DNA of 32,890 nucleotides from NCBI GenBank assembly GCA_026989095.1, contig JALSKA010000013.1, positions 1 to 32,890 of the forward strand, read 5' to 3'. Of the stretch, positions 1 through 7,998 are shown piece by piece. Source of the stretch: Ardenticatenaceae bacterium. Its GTDB lineage: Bacteria > Chloroflexota > Anaerolineae > Ardenticatenales > Ardenticatenaceae. The first letter of the stretch is position 1. Every line of letters starts with the position of its first letter. Under the pieces are notes generated by a model that was not told where the DNA came from, searched no databases, and was given only the letters and a program-made list of their open reading frames with translations. The translations under genes were made by a program, and so were the position numbers.

Positions 1-607
1 CGGTGGCGGGCTGGGGCGGCGCGGCCGGCTCGAGGGAACTCTGAATGGCTTCGTCAGTCTCATGCCGCAGGGCTTCCACCCACGCTGGCGGAGCCACAGG
101 GGACTCAAACGCCCGAAGTGTGGCGCGGTGCAGTTCCTCGACCCAAGCCGGAGGGGAGACCTGAGCGGGTTCGACGGCGCGCGCCGGCTCAACCTCCGCT
201 CCGCGAGGCGTTGCGGCCTCGGCTTCGGCGAGCGCTTGGTCAGTTGCTCGGCGCAGTTCGTGGGCCCAAGGGGTGGGGGCGTCGGCAGGGGCGGGCTGCT
301 CGTCGGCAGGGGAATGGGGCACCCGCTCCCGCTCGATGAGGGCATCGTGGGTGGCCGCCCGGAGCTCGACAACCCACGGCGGGCGCTCGGGCACTTCCAC
401 CGCCGGGAGGTCGGCCAGGGGCTGCATGGCGTCCCCGATGGCGGCGCGCAGGTCAGCCCGCCACTCGGCCGGCTCCTCGCCGGTCGGCACGCCGGCCAAG
501 GCCTCCTCCGTGGCCCGGCGGAGCTCGTCCCGCCAGTCAGGGGTGACGACGGCCACGTCCGCCAGGGCCTCTTCCGTGGCCCGGCGGAGCTCGTGGCGCC
601 AATCGGG
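1..607 (-). repeat. Seven tandem W-x-x-ELR-x-AT coding repeats in the TPR protein
   Basis: Seven imperfect protein repeats are encoded by the 3' part of the TPR gene. Two neighbouring copies (around 500-600) are close at the DNA level too, sharing a stretch of about 19 bases that encodes Leu-Arg-Arg-Ala-Thr. The others are related only at the protein level. The last unit runs off the edge, so the true copy number may be higher. Confidence 0.75.
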
Positions 608-1516
608 CTGTGCTGGGCTTTCGGGCTCGTGGGGGCTTTCGAGGGCGGGCAGCTCTACTCCCTCGAGCCCTTCCAGCCCCTCGATTTCGTCGAAGGCCCA
701 GGTGAAATCGGCAGCTTCCTCGAAGGACTCCGGCTCGGGCTCGGGCTCCTGGCCCGGCTCCGCGATGGTCACCTCCCGGACGGTCAGGGTGCTCCGGTTG
801 CCGAAGAGCTGTTTGGCCACGCGGTTTTCGGGGTCCAAGCGCTGGGCGACCTGGAAGTACTCGTTGGCTTGATCCATGTCGCCCTCTTGGGCGTAGAATT
901 GACCCATGATGAGGTTGGGCTTGAGGGCCAGGGGAAGTTCCTGGAGCACAAGTTCCGCCTGTTCCACGGCCTCGCGGTAGCGGCCGGCCCGCCAGTAGGC
1001 TTCGGCGAGGGCCACTCTGAGGTCCACGCGGTTGGCGTCCTCGGCCAGTTCGGCCTCGAACTCGCGGATGGCCATGTCGTACTGGCCGTTGCGCAGGTGG
1101 ATGCGCCCCAGCGCTGCCCTGTTGAGCTTGAGGCGCCCCGGCCGCCGGCCCTCGTGTTGGGCGTACAGGTCGCGGAGCTGTTCGCGGATGAAGTGGGCGC
1201 CGGGCTGGAGCTCGAAGGCGCGCATCATGTGCCAGATGGCTTCGTTGAGGACGTTGGCGTTGCTGAAGATGAGGGCGATGCCGGTGTAGGCCACGACATT
1301 TTCGGGGTCGGCGCTCAGCACGCGCCGGAACAGCTCCAGGGCCTCGTCCTCGCGCCCCACCTCCAGGGCCGCTTGGGCCAGGTACTCGTAGCCCCGGATG
1401 TATTTGGGAAAGGTGCGGAGTAAGTGCTGCGACCAGACGATGGCCTCTTCGTACTGCTCGCTGTCGAGCAGTTGGCGGATTCGTTCTTCGTATGCTTGGA
1501 GCGTCAATTCGGCCAT
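1..1516 (-). CDS. TPR-repeat protein with C-terminal Trp-motif repeats (partial, C-terminus beyond window)
   Basis: At least 505 residues are read with no stop before the left edge, so the gene is 3'-truncated here. The ATG at 1516-1514 follows a GAGGAGAG ribosome site. Residues about 8-240 are helical pairs with the TPR pattern of small and large residues (e.g. YEEAIVWSQHLL, EALELFRRVLSADPENVVAY, ANEYFQVAQRLDPENRVA), which normally form a protein-binding superhelix. Residues 245-300 are an acidic linker. From residue 304 onward seven imperfect units of the form P-x-W-x-x-E-L-R-x-A-T-x-x-A-L occur, with Trp at 306, 328, 352, 381, 417, 458 and 479, separated by Pro/Ala/Glu-rich spacers. There is no signal peptide or membrane segment, so it is probably a cytoplasmic scaffold. 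It is divergent from clpP. The partner and function are unknown. Confidence 0.85.
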   Translation of the reverse strand, partial: MAELTLQAYEERIRQLLDSEQYEEAIVWSQHLLRTFPKYIRGYEYLAQAALEVGREDEALELFRRVLSADPENVVAYTGIALIFSNANVLNEAIWHMMRAFELQPGAHFIREQLRDLYAQHEGRRPGRLKLNRAALGRIHLRNGQYDMAIREFEAELAEDANRVDLRVALAEAYWRAGRYREAVEQAELVLQELPLALKPNLIMGQFYAQEGDMDQANEYFQVAQRLDPENRVAKQLFGNRSTLTVREVTIAEPGQEPEPEPESFEEAADFTWAFDEIEGLEGLEGVELPALESPHEPESPAQPDWRHELRRATEEALADVAVVTPDWRDELRRATEEALAGVPTGEEPAEWRADLRAAIGDAMQPLADLPAVEVPERPPWVVELRAATHDALIERERVPHSPADEQPAPADAPTPWAHELRRATDQALAEAEAATPRGAEVEPARAVEPAQVSPPAWVEELHRATLRAFESPVAPPAWVEALRHETDEAIQSSLEPAAPPQPAT

Positions 1517-1645
1517 GCGCTCTCCTCGCCTTCATGGGTGTGCACTGGCCGGCTCGGACCTCTGCCTGAGCCGGGTGGGCCGCGGTCGGCGGATGGCCGG
1601 CGACACGCTCGGCCGCCGGCAGGGGACGTTGTGCTCTTCGGTGTA

Positions 1646-1674
1646 ATTGTGCCAGTATCTGAGGCTCTTGTCAA
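1646..1674 (-). promoter_or_regulatory. Sigma70-type promoter for the TPR gene
   Basis: On the minus strand TTGACA (1674-1669) is followed after 17 bases by CACAAT (1651-1646). It lies about 130 bases before the TPR start codon and is back to back with the clpP promoter. The -35 box is perfect and the -10 box matches 4 of 6. Confidence 0.55.
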
Positions 1675-1696
1675 CGTGGGGAACCTTTCGCCCCAT

Positions 1697-1724
1697 TTGA
1701 CGAGTTGCTGGTCACCGTTACAAT
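1697..1724 (+). promoter_or_regulatory. Sigma70-type promoter for clpP
   Basis: TTGACG at 1697-1702 and TACAAT at 1719-1724 are separated by 16 bases, about 50 bases before the clpP start. The -35 boxes of this promoter and the TPR promoter are only about 22 bases apart, so the two may compete. I see no CIRCE-type or other heat-shock operator. Confidence 0.55.
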
Positions 1725-1775
1725 GTCCACCGCAAAACTTTTCGGAAATGTTGGGGAGGGAAGGAGGCATTTCCC

Positions 1776-2417
1776 ATGAGCCACGATCCGCGCGACGTTG
1801 TCAGCGCGCTCATCCCGATGGTCATCGAGACCACCGGGCGGGGTGAGCGGGCGTATGACATTTACTCTCTGCTGTTGAAGGAGCGAATCATCTTCGTGGG
1901 CACGCCCATTGAGCCCATGATGGCCAATCTGGTGGTGGCCCAGTTGCTCTACTTGGACCGCGAGAACCCAGAGCGGGAAATTCAGATGTACATCAACAGT
2001 CCCGGCGGCGTTATCTACGCGGGTTTGGCCATCTACGACACCATGCAGCTCGTTAGTGCTCCCATCTCCACCATTGCCGTGGGCATGACGGCCAGCTTTG
2101 GGACGGTGCTCCTGGCCGCCGGCACCAAGGGGCACCGGTATGCCCTGCCCAACGCCACCATTCACATGCACCAGCCCCTGATGAGCGGCGGCATGCGCGG
2201 CCAAGCCACGGACATTGAGATCCAGGCCCGGGAGATCTTGCGGCTGCGCGAACGGCTGAACCACATCTTGGCCAGGCACACGGGGCAGGCGCTGGAGCGC
2301 ATCGAACAGGACACGGACCGGGACTTCTACATGGACGCCCTGCAGGCCAAGGAGTACGGCTTGGTTGACGAGGTGTTGGGCGAACCCATGTCCGTCGAGC
2401 CCCCGCAGTTGTCGTAG
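1776..2417 (+). CDS. clpP: ATP-dependent Clp protease proteolytic subunit
   Basis: A 213-residue serine peptidase of family S14, close to the usual length of about 200. ClpP forms a double heptameric chamber in the cytosol and degrades proteins unfolded by ClpX, ClpA or ClpC. The catalytic triad is visible by comparison with E. coli ClpP: Ser107 in GMTASFGT, His132 in HMHQP and Asp183 in DTDRDF. INSPGG at 74-79 and the ending YGLVDEVLG are also typical. The Ser is followed by Phe rather than the usual Met. The start has AAGGAGG at 1761-1767, eight bases upstream. A CPBP protease gene follows after 47 bases and may be co-transcribed. No Clp ATPase gene lies in the window. Confidence 0.97.
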   Translation: MSHDPRDVVSALIPMVIETTGRGERAYDIYSLLLKERIIFVGTPIEPMMANLVVAQLLYLDRENPEREIQMYINSPGGVIYAGLAIYDTMQLVSAPISTIAVGMTASFGTVLLAAGTKGHRYALPNATIHMHQPLMSGGMRGQATDIEIQAREILRLRERLNHILARHTGQALERIEQDTDRDFYMDALQAKEYGLVDEVLGEPMSVEPPQLS

Positions 2418-2464
2418 GCGAACGGGCGTTTCATGGGGGCCGGGCACAACGAGGGAGAGGGGGA

Positions 2465-3424
2465 TTGATCGAGCTGCTAGTCGCGCTGGTGGTGTTGGTG
2501 CTGGCCAACGTGGGCGAGCGGTACCGGCCGGTCTGGTATGTGGTGGCAGTGCTGTTGGCGGCGACGAATCTCCTGCTGATGGCCGCAGGTGGCTTTGCGC
2601 TCTTGGCTCAAGTGATCTTCTCGCGAGTCGAAGCGCCCCCGCCTCCCTTCTTCGCCCCCCGCGTGGGCGCCGTGTTGCTGGTCACCGGGGCTGTGGCCTT
2701 CCTCCCCCTGCTGATCCCCACTGTGCGGCGCGCCTTGGCCGAGGTGCTCCCGCTGCACCCGCAGCGTCCGGTCCACACTTTGGCGGTCGTGTACGCCGTT
2801 TACTTCGTCGGGATCACCTTGGCCCAATACGCCGCCGATGTCTCGGCCCAGTTGTTCAGCATGGGCGTCCAAGTCACGCTGGCCGTGCTCTGGGTGCAAG
2901 GGGGGTTTTTCGTGGCCCTCAGCCTGGCAGGCGTTGGCTTCCCGGTGCGCCGCTCCTTTGGCGAGGCCCTGCGCCGGCTGGGCCTCGCGGGGCTGAACGG
3001 GCGCCAAGTGGGCGCGGTGCTTGTGACCGTGGCCGGACTGGAGGCGTTCGATTACCTCGTCAACTTGGCGTGGTTTGCCTGGGACCCCGCCTCCTTCGAG
3101 CGCATCTCGGCCCTCAACGAGCGCCTCTTCGCCGGGCTGGTCACGCCAGCGGGGGCCTTGAGCCTGGGGATCACGGCCGGCGTCGGCGAGGAGCTGCTCT
3201 TCCGGGGCGCGGTGCAACCCCGCTTCGGCCTGGTGCTCACGTCGGCCATCTTCGCCCTGGCCCACACCCAATATGCTGTCTCGCCCGCGCTGTTGGAGGT
3301 TTTTGCCATTGGCCTTGTCTTGGGCGTGGTCCGCGAGCGGGTCAACACCACGGCCGCCGTGGGCGTTCACGCCCTCTACAACATCGTCAACGTGCTCCTC
3401 TGGCCCCTGTGGCCCGGTTCGTGA
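2465..3424 (+). CDS. CPBP-family intramembrane glutamic endopeptidase (Rce1/Abi-like)
   Basis: A 319-residue polytopic membrane protein with about eight hydrophobic segments. The three CPBP (PF02517) motifs sit near the C-terminus: EELLFR with Glu242/Glu243 and Arg247, FALAH ending at His267, and HALYN with His302 and Asn306. In the eukaryotic Rce1 branch these residues cleave prenylated CAAX proteins; bacterial members act in peptide maturation, bacteriocin self-immunity or unknown roles. The best start is the TTG at 2465, preceded by a purine-rich AGGGAGAGGGGG stretch; no ATG fits. The substrate cannot be told from sequence. It probably shares a transcript with clpP. Confidence 0.9.
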   Translation: MIELLVALVVLVLANVGERYRPVWYVVAVLLAATNLLLMAAGGFALLAQVIFSRVEAPPPPFFAPRVGAVLLVTGAVAFLPLLIPTVRRALAEVLPLHPQRPVHTLAVVYAVYFVGITLAQYAADVSAQLFSMGVQVTLAVLWVQGGFFVALSLAGVGFPVRRSFGEALRRLGLAGLNGRQVGAVLVTVAGLEAFDYLVNLAWFAWDPASFERISALNERLFAGLVTPAGALSLGITAGVGEELLFRGAVQPRFGLVLTSAIFALAHTQYAVSPALLEVFAIGLVLGVVRERVNTTAAVGVHALYNIVNVLLWPLWPGS

Positions 3425-3449
3425 GGTGTCCACGCACTCCCCCTGCCTT

Positions 3450-3477
3450 TTGACATCTAGCAGGAAGTGAGTATAAT
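3450..3477 (+). promoter_or_regulatory. Consensus promoter for tRNA-Asp
   Basis: TTGACA at 3450-3455, a 16-base spacer, then TATAAT at 3472-3477. Both boxes are perfect and the tRNA starts 14 bases further on, as expected for a strong stable-RNA promoter. Confidence 0.8.
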
Positions 3478-3491
3478 GACCGTGATTGCAA

Positions 3492-3567
3492 GGGCGCGTG
3501 GTGCAGCGGTCAGCACACCGGCCTGTCAAGCCGGAGGTCGCGGGTTCGAACCCCGTCGCGCCCGCCA
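3492..3567 (+). tRNA. tRNA-Asp (anticodon GTC)
   Basis: A full cloverleaf can be drawn: acceptor GGGCGCG paired with CGCGCCC, a D arm around CAGCGGTCAG, anticodon stem CCGGC/GCCGG with loop CTGTCAA (anticodon GTC), five-base variable region AGGTC, and T arm with loop TTCGAAC. The discriminator base is G, as is usual for tRNA-Asp, and the CCA end is encoded (3565-3567). It is a single tRNA with its own promoter and terminator. Confidence 0.97.
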
Positions 3568-3577
3568 AACCCAGGTG

Positions 3578-3611
3578 AAAGCCCGCACATAGCGTGCGGG
3601 CTTTGTTATTT
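3578..3611 (+). terminator. Intrinsic terminator of tRNA-Asp
   Basis: The 11-bp stem AAAGCCCGCAC (3578-3588) / GTGCGGGCTTT (3594-3604) with a five-base loop is followed by GTTATTT. It starts 11 bases after the encoded CCA. Confidence 0.85.
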
Positions 3612-3631
3612 GGGGGTAGCCACCTAACTGG

Positions 3632-3660
3632 TGGACGCGGCCCGGAAACCCGTGTATAAT
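3632..3660 (+). promoter_or_regulatory. Promoter for the propeller/M15-like gene
   Basis: TGGACG at 3632-3637, 17 bases, then a perfect TATAAT at 3655-3660. It lies about 50 bases before the start codon at 3711 and just after the tRNA terminator. The GTGTATAAT context recurs before the E1 gene. Confidence 0.6.
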
Positions 3661-3710
3661 CCCCCGGCGCCGAGGGCCGGGAAAAGGTTAGGTCCGGCGG
3701 AGGGGAGAAG

Positions 3711-5474
3711 ATGCGAGGGTACACCAGGCCCCCTGGGATGCGGCGATTTCCCACAGGGCGGTGTTCTTGGCTCGTTCTCGTGTGCCTGCTGGCGGTGTGG
3801 GGGCTGGCATCGGGTCCCGCGCCGTGGGTCCACGCGCGGGAAGGAGGCACCTCACCGTGGTTGTTCTTCGCCCGGCGCGTCGGCGGCCAGGATGACCTGT
3901 GGGCCCTCTCGCCGGACGGAGAACGCCTTCTGCGCCTCACAGCCACGCCCGACGACGAGCGCTGGCCGGCGCTGAGCCCCGACGGCCGGCGCCTGGCCTA
4001 CGCGGCCCGCCGAAATCGCAACTGGGACATCTACGTGCTCGACTTGACCACGGGCCAGGAGGAGCGGCTGACCCAGGACCCCCACTTCGACGGCTGGCCG
4101 GCCTGGAGCCCCGACGGCCAGCGTTTGGCCTTCGCTTCCATGCGCGCCGGCGACTTGGACATCTTCGTGCTCGACCTGAGACGCCGTGCGCTCCAAAACA
4201 TGACGGCCGACTCCCCGGCCCACGACTTCGACCCCGACTGGAGCCCGGACGGGCGTGCTATTGCTTTCGTCTCCACGCGCGCCGGCGTCCACGACATCTT
4301 CTTGGCGGAGCTCGACAGCGGCGCGGTGGGCCCCCTCGTGTCCGGCCCCCAGAGCTTCAGGCGGCCCCGCTGGCTTCCCGACGGGCGATTGGCCCTCCTC
4401 GTTCGGGCCGGGCGGCGCGCCGACGTGGCCCTGGCCGACGCCCGCACCGGCCGGTGGAAGCGCCTTCAGGGGGTCGGCGTGGCCTCCGACGCCGCACCCT
4501 CGCCCGACGGGCGCCTCCTCCGCTGGGTTGAGCCGAGGGAAAACCGAGCCTTCATCGTCGAAGGGGAGACGGCGGGCACGGACCGCCTCCCGCGCCGCGT
4601 GGCCGGCCCGTTCCCGGAGCCGACGCGCGATCTGAAGTGGGGCCTTGCAGACGAACAGCTCCTCATTCAGCAGGCCGAGCGCGTGGCATCCCTCTCCTCT
4701 CCTCCCGTGGCTGGCGCCGGCGGCCGTCAAGAAGAGGAGCCCCTGCTCGTCCGGCTGGAGGACTGGCACACGGGCATTCCCCGGCTTAACAGCCTCGTGG
4801 CCCCGAGTTTCGAGGCCCTGCGGGAGCGCGTGCGCGCCGAAGTGGGCTACGACTTCCTGGCCGAGGTGAGCGAGGCGCTGCGCCCCGTGGACTTCGCCTC
4901 CGAAGGCAGCGACTACCTCTCGTGGCACAAGGCCGGCCGCGCAGTGGACATTCTGCTCGACGCCGGCTTCGACCACGACGGATACCCGCGCCTGGAGATC
5001 GTGCGCGAGGACCGGTTCGACGAGGTCTTCTGGCGCGTCTGGCTTCGCTGCGCTGCCCAAGACGGCTCCTGCGGCCGCCCCCTCACCGAGCCGCCGTGGG
5101 ACCTGAGCTACCGGGCGCGCTGGGTGGAAGCCCCGGGCCAAGGGGGCAAGCCCCGGGGCTTCGTCCCGGGTTACTACGTGGACTTCACCCAGCTCGCCGA
5201 AGATGCCGGGTGGCGGCGCATCAGCTCCTACGAGTCCCCCGACTTCGACTGGCGAACGGACAAGACCGCGCTGGAGTTCTGGCACTACCAGCGCACCGAC
5301 GATCTCACCTGGTGGCAGGCCATGCAGCAGGTCCACCCGGCCGACGAGCTGGCGCGTTGGTTCGACTGGCCGCTCGTCCAGGAGCAGGAGGAATCCCTGT
5401 GGCGCCTGGAGGCCAAGGGACTCCCGATTCCACCGGCACACCGCGCTACCGCCGTGCGTCTGGTCATGCCGTGA
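3711..5474 (+). CDS. Secreted TolB-like beta-propeller fused to an M15-peptidase-like domain
   Basis: A 587-residue protein, probably exported: a basic start, a hydrophobic core at about 19-34 and a likely signal cleavage after VHA (residue 42). Residues about 50-280 carry PD40/TolB blade motifs (SPDG at 67, 89, 133, 178 and 264, each with a following strand such as RLAYAAR or RLAFASM). Residues about 345-560 contain SWHKAGRAVD (Ser404, His406, Gly409, Asp413) and EFWHYQ (His525). These fit the SxHxxGxAxD and ExWHx zinc signatures of M15 D-Ala-D-Ala carboxypeptidases (VanY/DacC-like). I infer a wall- or peptide-binding propeller joined to a zinc peptidase fold, though much of the C-terminal region is not recognisable. 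The ATG follows GGAGG (3699-3703) by seven bases. A glycosyltransferase gene follows 46 bases downstream. Confidence 0.85.
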   Translation: MRGYTRPPGMRRFPTGRCSWLVLVCLLAVWGLASGPAPWVHAREGGTSPWLFFARRVGGQDDLWALSPDGERLLRLTATPDDERWPALSPDGRRLAYAARRNRNWDIYVLDLTTGQEERLTQDPHFDGWPAWSPDGQRLAFASMRAGDLDIFVLDLRRRALQNMTADSPAHDFDPDWSPDGRAIAFVSTRAGVHDIFLAELDSGAVGPLVSGPQSFRRPRWLPDGRLALLVRAGRRADVALADARTGRWKRLQGVGVASDAAPSPDGRLLRWVEPRENRAFIVEGETAGTDRLPRRVAGPFPEPTRDLKWGLADEQLLIQQAERVASLSSPPVAGAGGRQEEEPLLVRLEDWHTGIPRLNSLVAPSFEALRERVRAEVGYDFLAEVSEALRPVDFASEGSDYLSWHKAGRAVDILLDAGFDHDGYPRLEIVREDRFDEVFWRVWLRCAAQDGSCGRPLTEPPWDLSYRARWVEAPGQGGKPRGFVPGYYVDFTQLAEDAGWRRISSYESPDFDWRTDKTALEFWHYQRTDDLTWWQAMQQVHPADELARWFDWPLVQEQEESLWRLEAKGLPIPPAHRATAVRLVMP

Positions 5475-5520
5475 GAGGCGCACTCCGGCCGCAGGCTCCA
5501 CCTTTCCGTTGGAGGTGACC

Positions 5521-7326
5521 ATGACGCCCCAGCTCGACGTGATCGTCCACGCCACACACGAGGCAGGCTTCAAAGTGGGCGGCATCGGCGCCGTGTTGAA
5601 CCACGTGCTCGCCGATCCCGAGTACCGGCGCGCCGTGCGCCGCACGCTGCTGGTGGGCCCCTTCGACGCTCACGACCCTGCGGAACGCGAGCGGCTCTTC
5701 GCGCCGCAGAACGGCCTGCGCGTCCGCTATTCGGCCCTCCACGGCATCGTCGAGGTGGAGGAGATGCTGGCGCGGGCCTTCGAGCGCATCGAGCTCTACT
5801 ACCACGTTCACCTCCTCTACGGGACACGCCGCTTCGGTTCCCACGAGCACGAAGTCATCCTCGTGGACCCCCGGGAAATGGTCCCCAACGCCGTCGAGCG
5901 CTTCAAGTATCACCTCTGGGAGCACTTCGGCGTGGAAAGCGACCGGTACGAGCACGACCCCGACTACGAGCGCCACGTGCGCGTGGCCGAGCCGGCCCTG
6001 CTGGCCGTCCAAGCCCTTGTCGGCGCGGGGGAGCACCCTCGGCCGCCGGCCGCACGGGCCCCTGACCCTGCCAAGCACGTGGTGCTCATAGCCCACGAGT
6101 GGTTGGGGCTGCCCACGGTCTTCTGCGCCATGATGCGCTTTCCCGGCGCCTACAGAACGGCCTTCTACGCCCACGAGGTGGCCACCGTGCGGCGCCTGGT
6201 GGAACACCATCCGGGCCACGACACCCGCTTCTACAATGCCATGAGGCGTGCTCGGGCCCGGGGCCTCTACGTGGAGGATGTCTTCGGCGACCAGGGTGAC
6301 TTCTTCAAACACGCCCTGCTCAAGGCAGCCGGCGCCCTCGACCTCTTCCTCGCCGTTGGAGACCTGGTGCTCGACGAGCTGCGCTTCCTCTCCCCCGTCT
6401 TCGCCCGGCGCCCGATGTGCCTCGTTTACAACGGCGTGCCCGACGAGGCCGTGGACATCGCCCAAAAACAAGCGAGCAAGGCCCGCCTGCAACAATATGC
6501 CGAGAACCTGTTGGGCTTTCGTCCCACGTGGATCTTCTCCCACGTGGCCCGCCTGGTGCCCAGCAAGGGGCTTTGGCGGGATGTGAACGTCATGGCCCGG
6601 CTCGACCCCCTGCTGGCCGAGCGCGGCGAGTCGGCCGTGCTCTTCACCCTCAGCTCGGCCCTGCCGGCGGGCCGGCGGGCCGACGACGTGCTCCGGTGGG
6701 AGGCGGAGTACGGCTGGCCGGTCAACCACCGCGCGGACAACGGCGACTTGCTCGGCCCCGAGATCGCCTACTACCGGATGATCCAGCAGTACAACCACAC
6801 GGCCAAGGCCACCCGTATCGTGTTGGTCAACCAGTTCGGGTGGAGCGCGGACCGCTGCGGCCGGCGGATGCCGGCCGAGATGCGCTTCGAGGATTTGCGC
6901 TGGGGCACGGACGTAGAGTTCGGCCAGTCGGTGTACGAGCCCTTTGGCATTGCACAAGTGGAGCCGCTGGGGGCAGGCGCCCTCTGTTGTCTAAGCAGTG
7001 TGTGTGGCTGTGTGGGCTTCGTCGAGCAGGCCGGCGGAGGGGCACTGCCCAACGTGCTCGTGGCCGACTACGTGACCCTTCCCCCCGAGGTGCCGGCCCA
7101 GAGCCTCTCCGACGTGCTGGCCATTGGCCAGGCGGAGCGGGAGCTGGTGGAGGCGATGACCGCGCAGGCTGTGGCGGCCCAGCTCATTTCCCGGCTGCCC
7201 AGGGACACCCAAGCCCTCACCCGTCTCCTGGCCGACGGCCAAGCGCTGGTCCGACGCATGTCCTGGGCCGTCGTGGTCCGGGAGCAGTTTCTGCCCGCCC
7301 TGGCCGAGGCCCTGAGGGGAACGTGA
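5521..7326 (+). CDS. Starch/glycogen synthase-like glycosyltransferase (GT-B fold)
   Basis: A 601-residue cytosolic GT-B enzyme. The N-terminal KVGGIGAVL (18-26) matches the KVGGLGDV nucleotide-sugar loop of GT5 glycogen/starch synthases. Later come VYNGVPDEAVD, the R-x(4)-K element in ARLVPSKGLW, and YEPFGIAQVEPLGAG, which carries the E-x7-E signature that binds the donor in retaining GT-B enzymes. It is longer than a typical GlgA (about 480-500), with extra sequence in the first half. It could transfer glucose to glycogen or to another glucan; the acceptor is not evident. The ATG at 5521 has GGAGG directly upstream (5511-5515); the frame is open further upstream but overlaps the preceding gene. 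Its 3' end is 9 bases from the convergent hydrolase. Confidence 0.85.
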   Translation: MTPQLDVIVHATHEAGFKVGGIGAVLNHVLADPEYRRAVRRTLLVGPFDAHDPAERERLFAPQNGLRVRYSALHGIVEVEEMLARAFERIELYYHVHLLYGTRRFGSHEHEVILVDPREMVPNAVERFKYHLWEHFGVESDRYEHDPDYERHVRVAEPALLAVQALVGAGEHPRPPAARAPDPAKHVVLIAHEWLGLPTVFCAMMRFPGAYRTAFYAHEVATVRRLVEHHPGHDTRFYNAMRRARARGLYVEDVFGDQGDFFKHALLKAAGALDLFLAVGDLVLDELRFLSPVFARRPMCLVYNGVPDEAVDIAQKQASKARLQQYAENLLGFRPTWIFSHVARLVPSKGLWRDVNVMARLDPLLAERGESAVLFTLSSALPAGRRADDVLRWEAEYGWPVNHRADNGDLLGPEIAYYRMIQQYNHTAKATRIVLVNQFGWSADRCGRRMPAEMRFEDLRWGTDVEFGQSVYEPFGIAQVEPLGAGALCCLSSVCGCVGFVEQAGGGALPNVLVADYVTLPPEVPAQSLSDVLAIGQAERELVEAMTAQAVAAQLISRLPRDTQALTRLLADGQALVRRMSWAVVVREQFLPALAEALRGT

Positions 7327-7335
7327 CGCGGCCAC

Positions 7336-7986
7336 TCACCCCGGGGAGGCAAGAGCCTCGGCCAGAAACGTCACCGTGCTCTTGACGACGGCCTGTTGGT
7401 GAGGGGGAGTGTAGAAGTGGTCGGCGCCGGAGATGACTTCCAGACGAGCCTGCTCCGCGCCGGCCAGCAGGGGAGACAGGGCCTCGGCCGGCGATATGTC
7501 ATCATGGCTCCCGGTGATGAAGAGGCGCGGCCGGCCGTCGTCGCGGAACCAGGCTGGCGATTGGTCCCAGAGAGGCATTCCGACGGCCACGAAGGCCCGC
7601 AAGCGGCGCTCCTTCACGAAGTGGCGCAGCCCCACCCAGGCGCCAAAGCTGTATCCCGCCAGCCCACACCGGTCGGCCTTCACGGCCGGCTGTTCCCAGA
7701 GGGCCGCGACCGCCGCGGCCACGTCGGCCACGGCCCGCTCGTCGGGGAAGAACCGGCCCTCGCTCCGGCCCACGCCCCGGAAATTGAAGCGCACCACGGC
7801 GAAGCCACGGCGCGTGAGCCCGTCGGCCAGAGCGACCAGCAAGGGCACATCCTTGGTGCCACCGTAGAACGGGTGCGGGTGGGCGAGCACGACGCCCGGC
7901 CACGGGCCGGCGCCCGCGGGCACCTCCAGCGTGGCCTCAAGCCGGAACCCGTCGGATGTGGTGACGTCCAGCGTTCGTGATCGCAC
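7336..7986 (-). CDS. Alpha/beta hydrolase (dienelactone-hydrolase/COG2945-like)
   Basis: A 216-residue alpha/beta hydrolase. HPHPFYGGTKD (36-46) is typical of the COG2945 group. The nucleophile elbow is GYSFG with Ser113, the acid is Asp162 or Asp163 in GSHDDIS, and the base is His190 in GADHF. FNFRGVGRSEG precedes the elbow as in many serine esterases. The substrate is unknown. The GTG at 7986 follows GAGGTG by five bases. It lies 12 bases downstream of the PEP carboxylase stop, so the two are probably co-transcribed. Confidence 0.9.
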   Translation of the reverse strand: MRSRTLDVTTSDGFRLEATLEVPAGAGPWPGVVLAHPHPFYGGTKDVPLLVALADGLTRRGFAVVRFNFRGVGRSEGRFFPDERAVADVAAAVAALWEQPAVKADRCGLAGYSFGAWVGLRHFVKERRLRAFVAVGMPLWDQSPAWFRDDGRPRLFITGSHDDISPAEALSPLLAGAEQARLEVISGADHFYTPPHQQAVVKSTVTFLAEALASPG

Positions 7987-7998
7987 GGGAACACCTCG

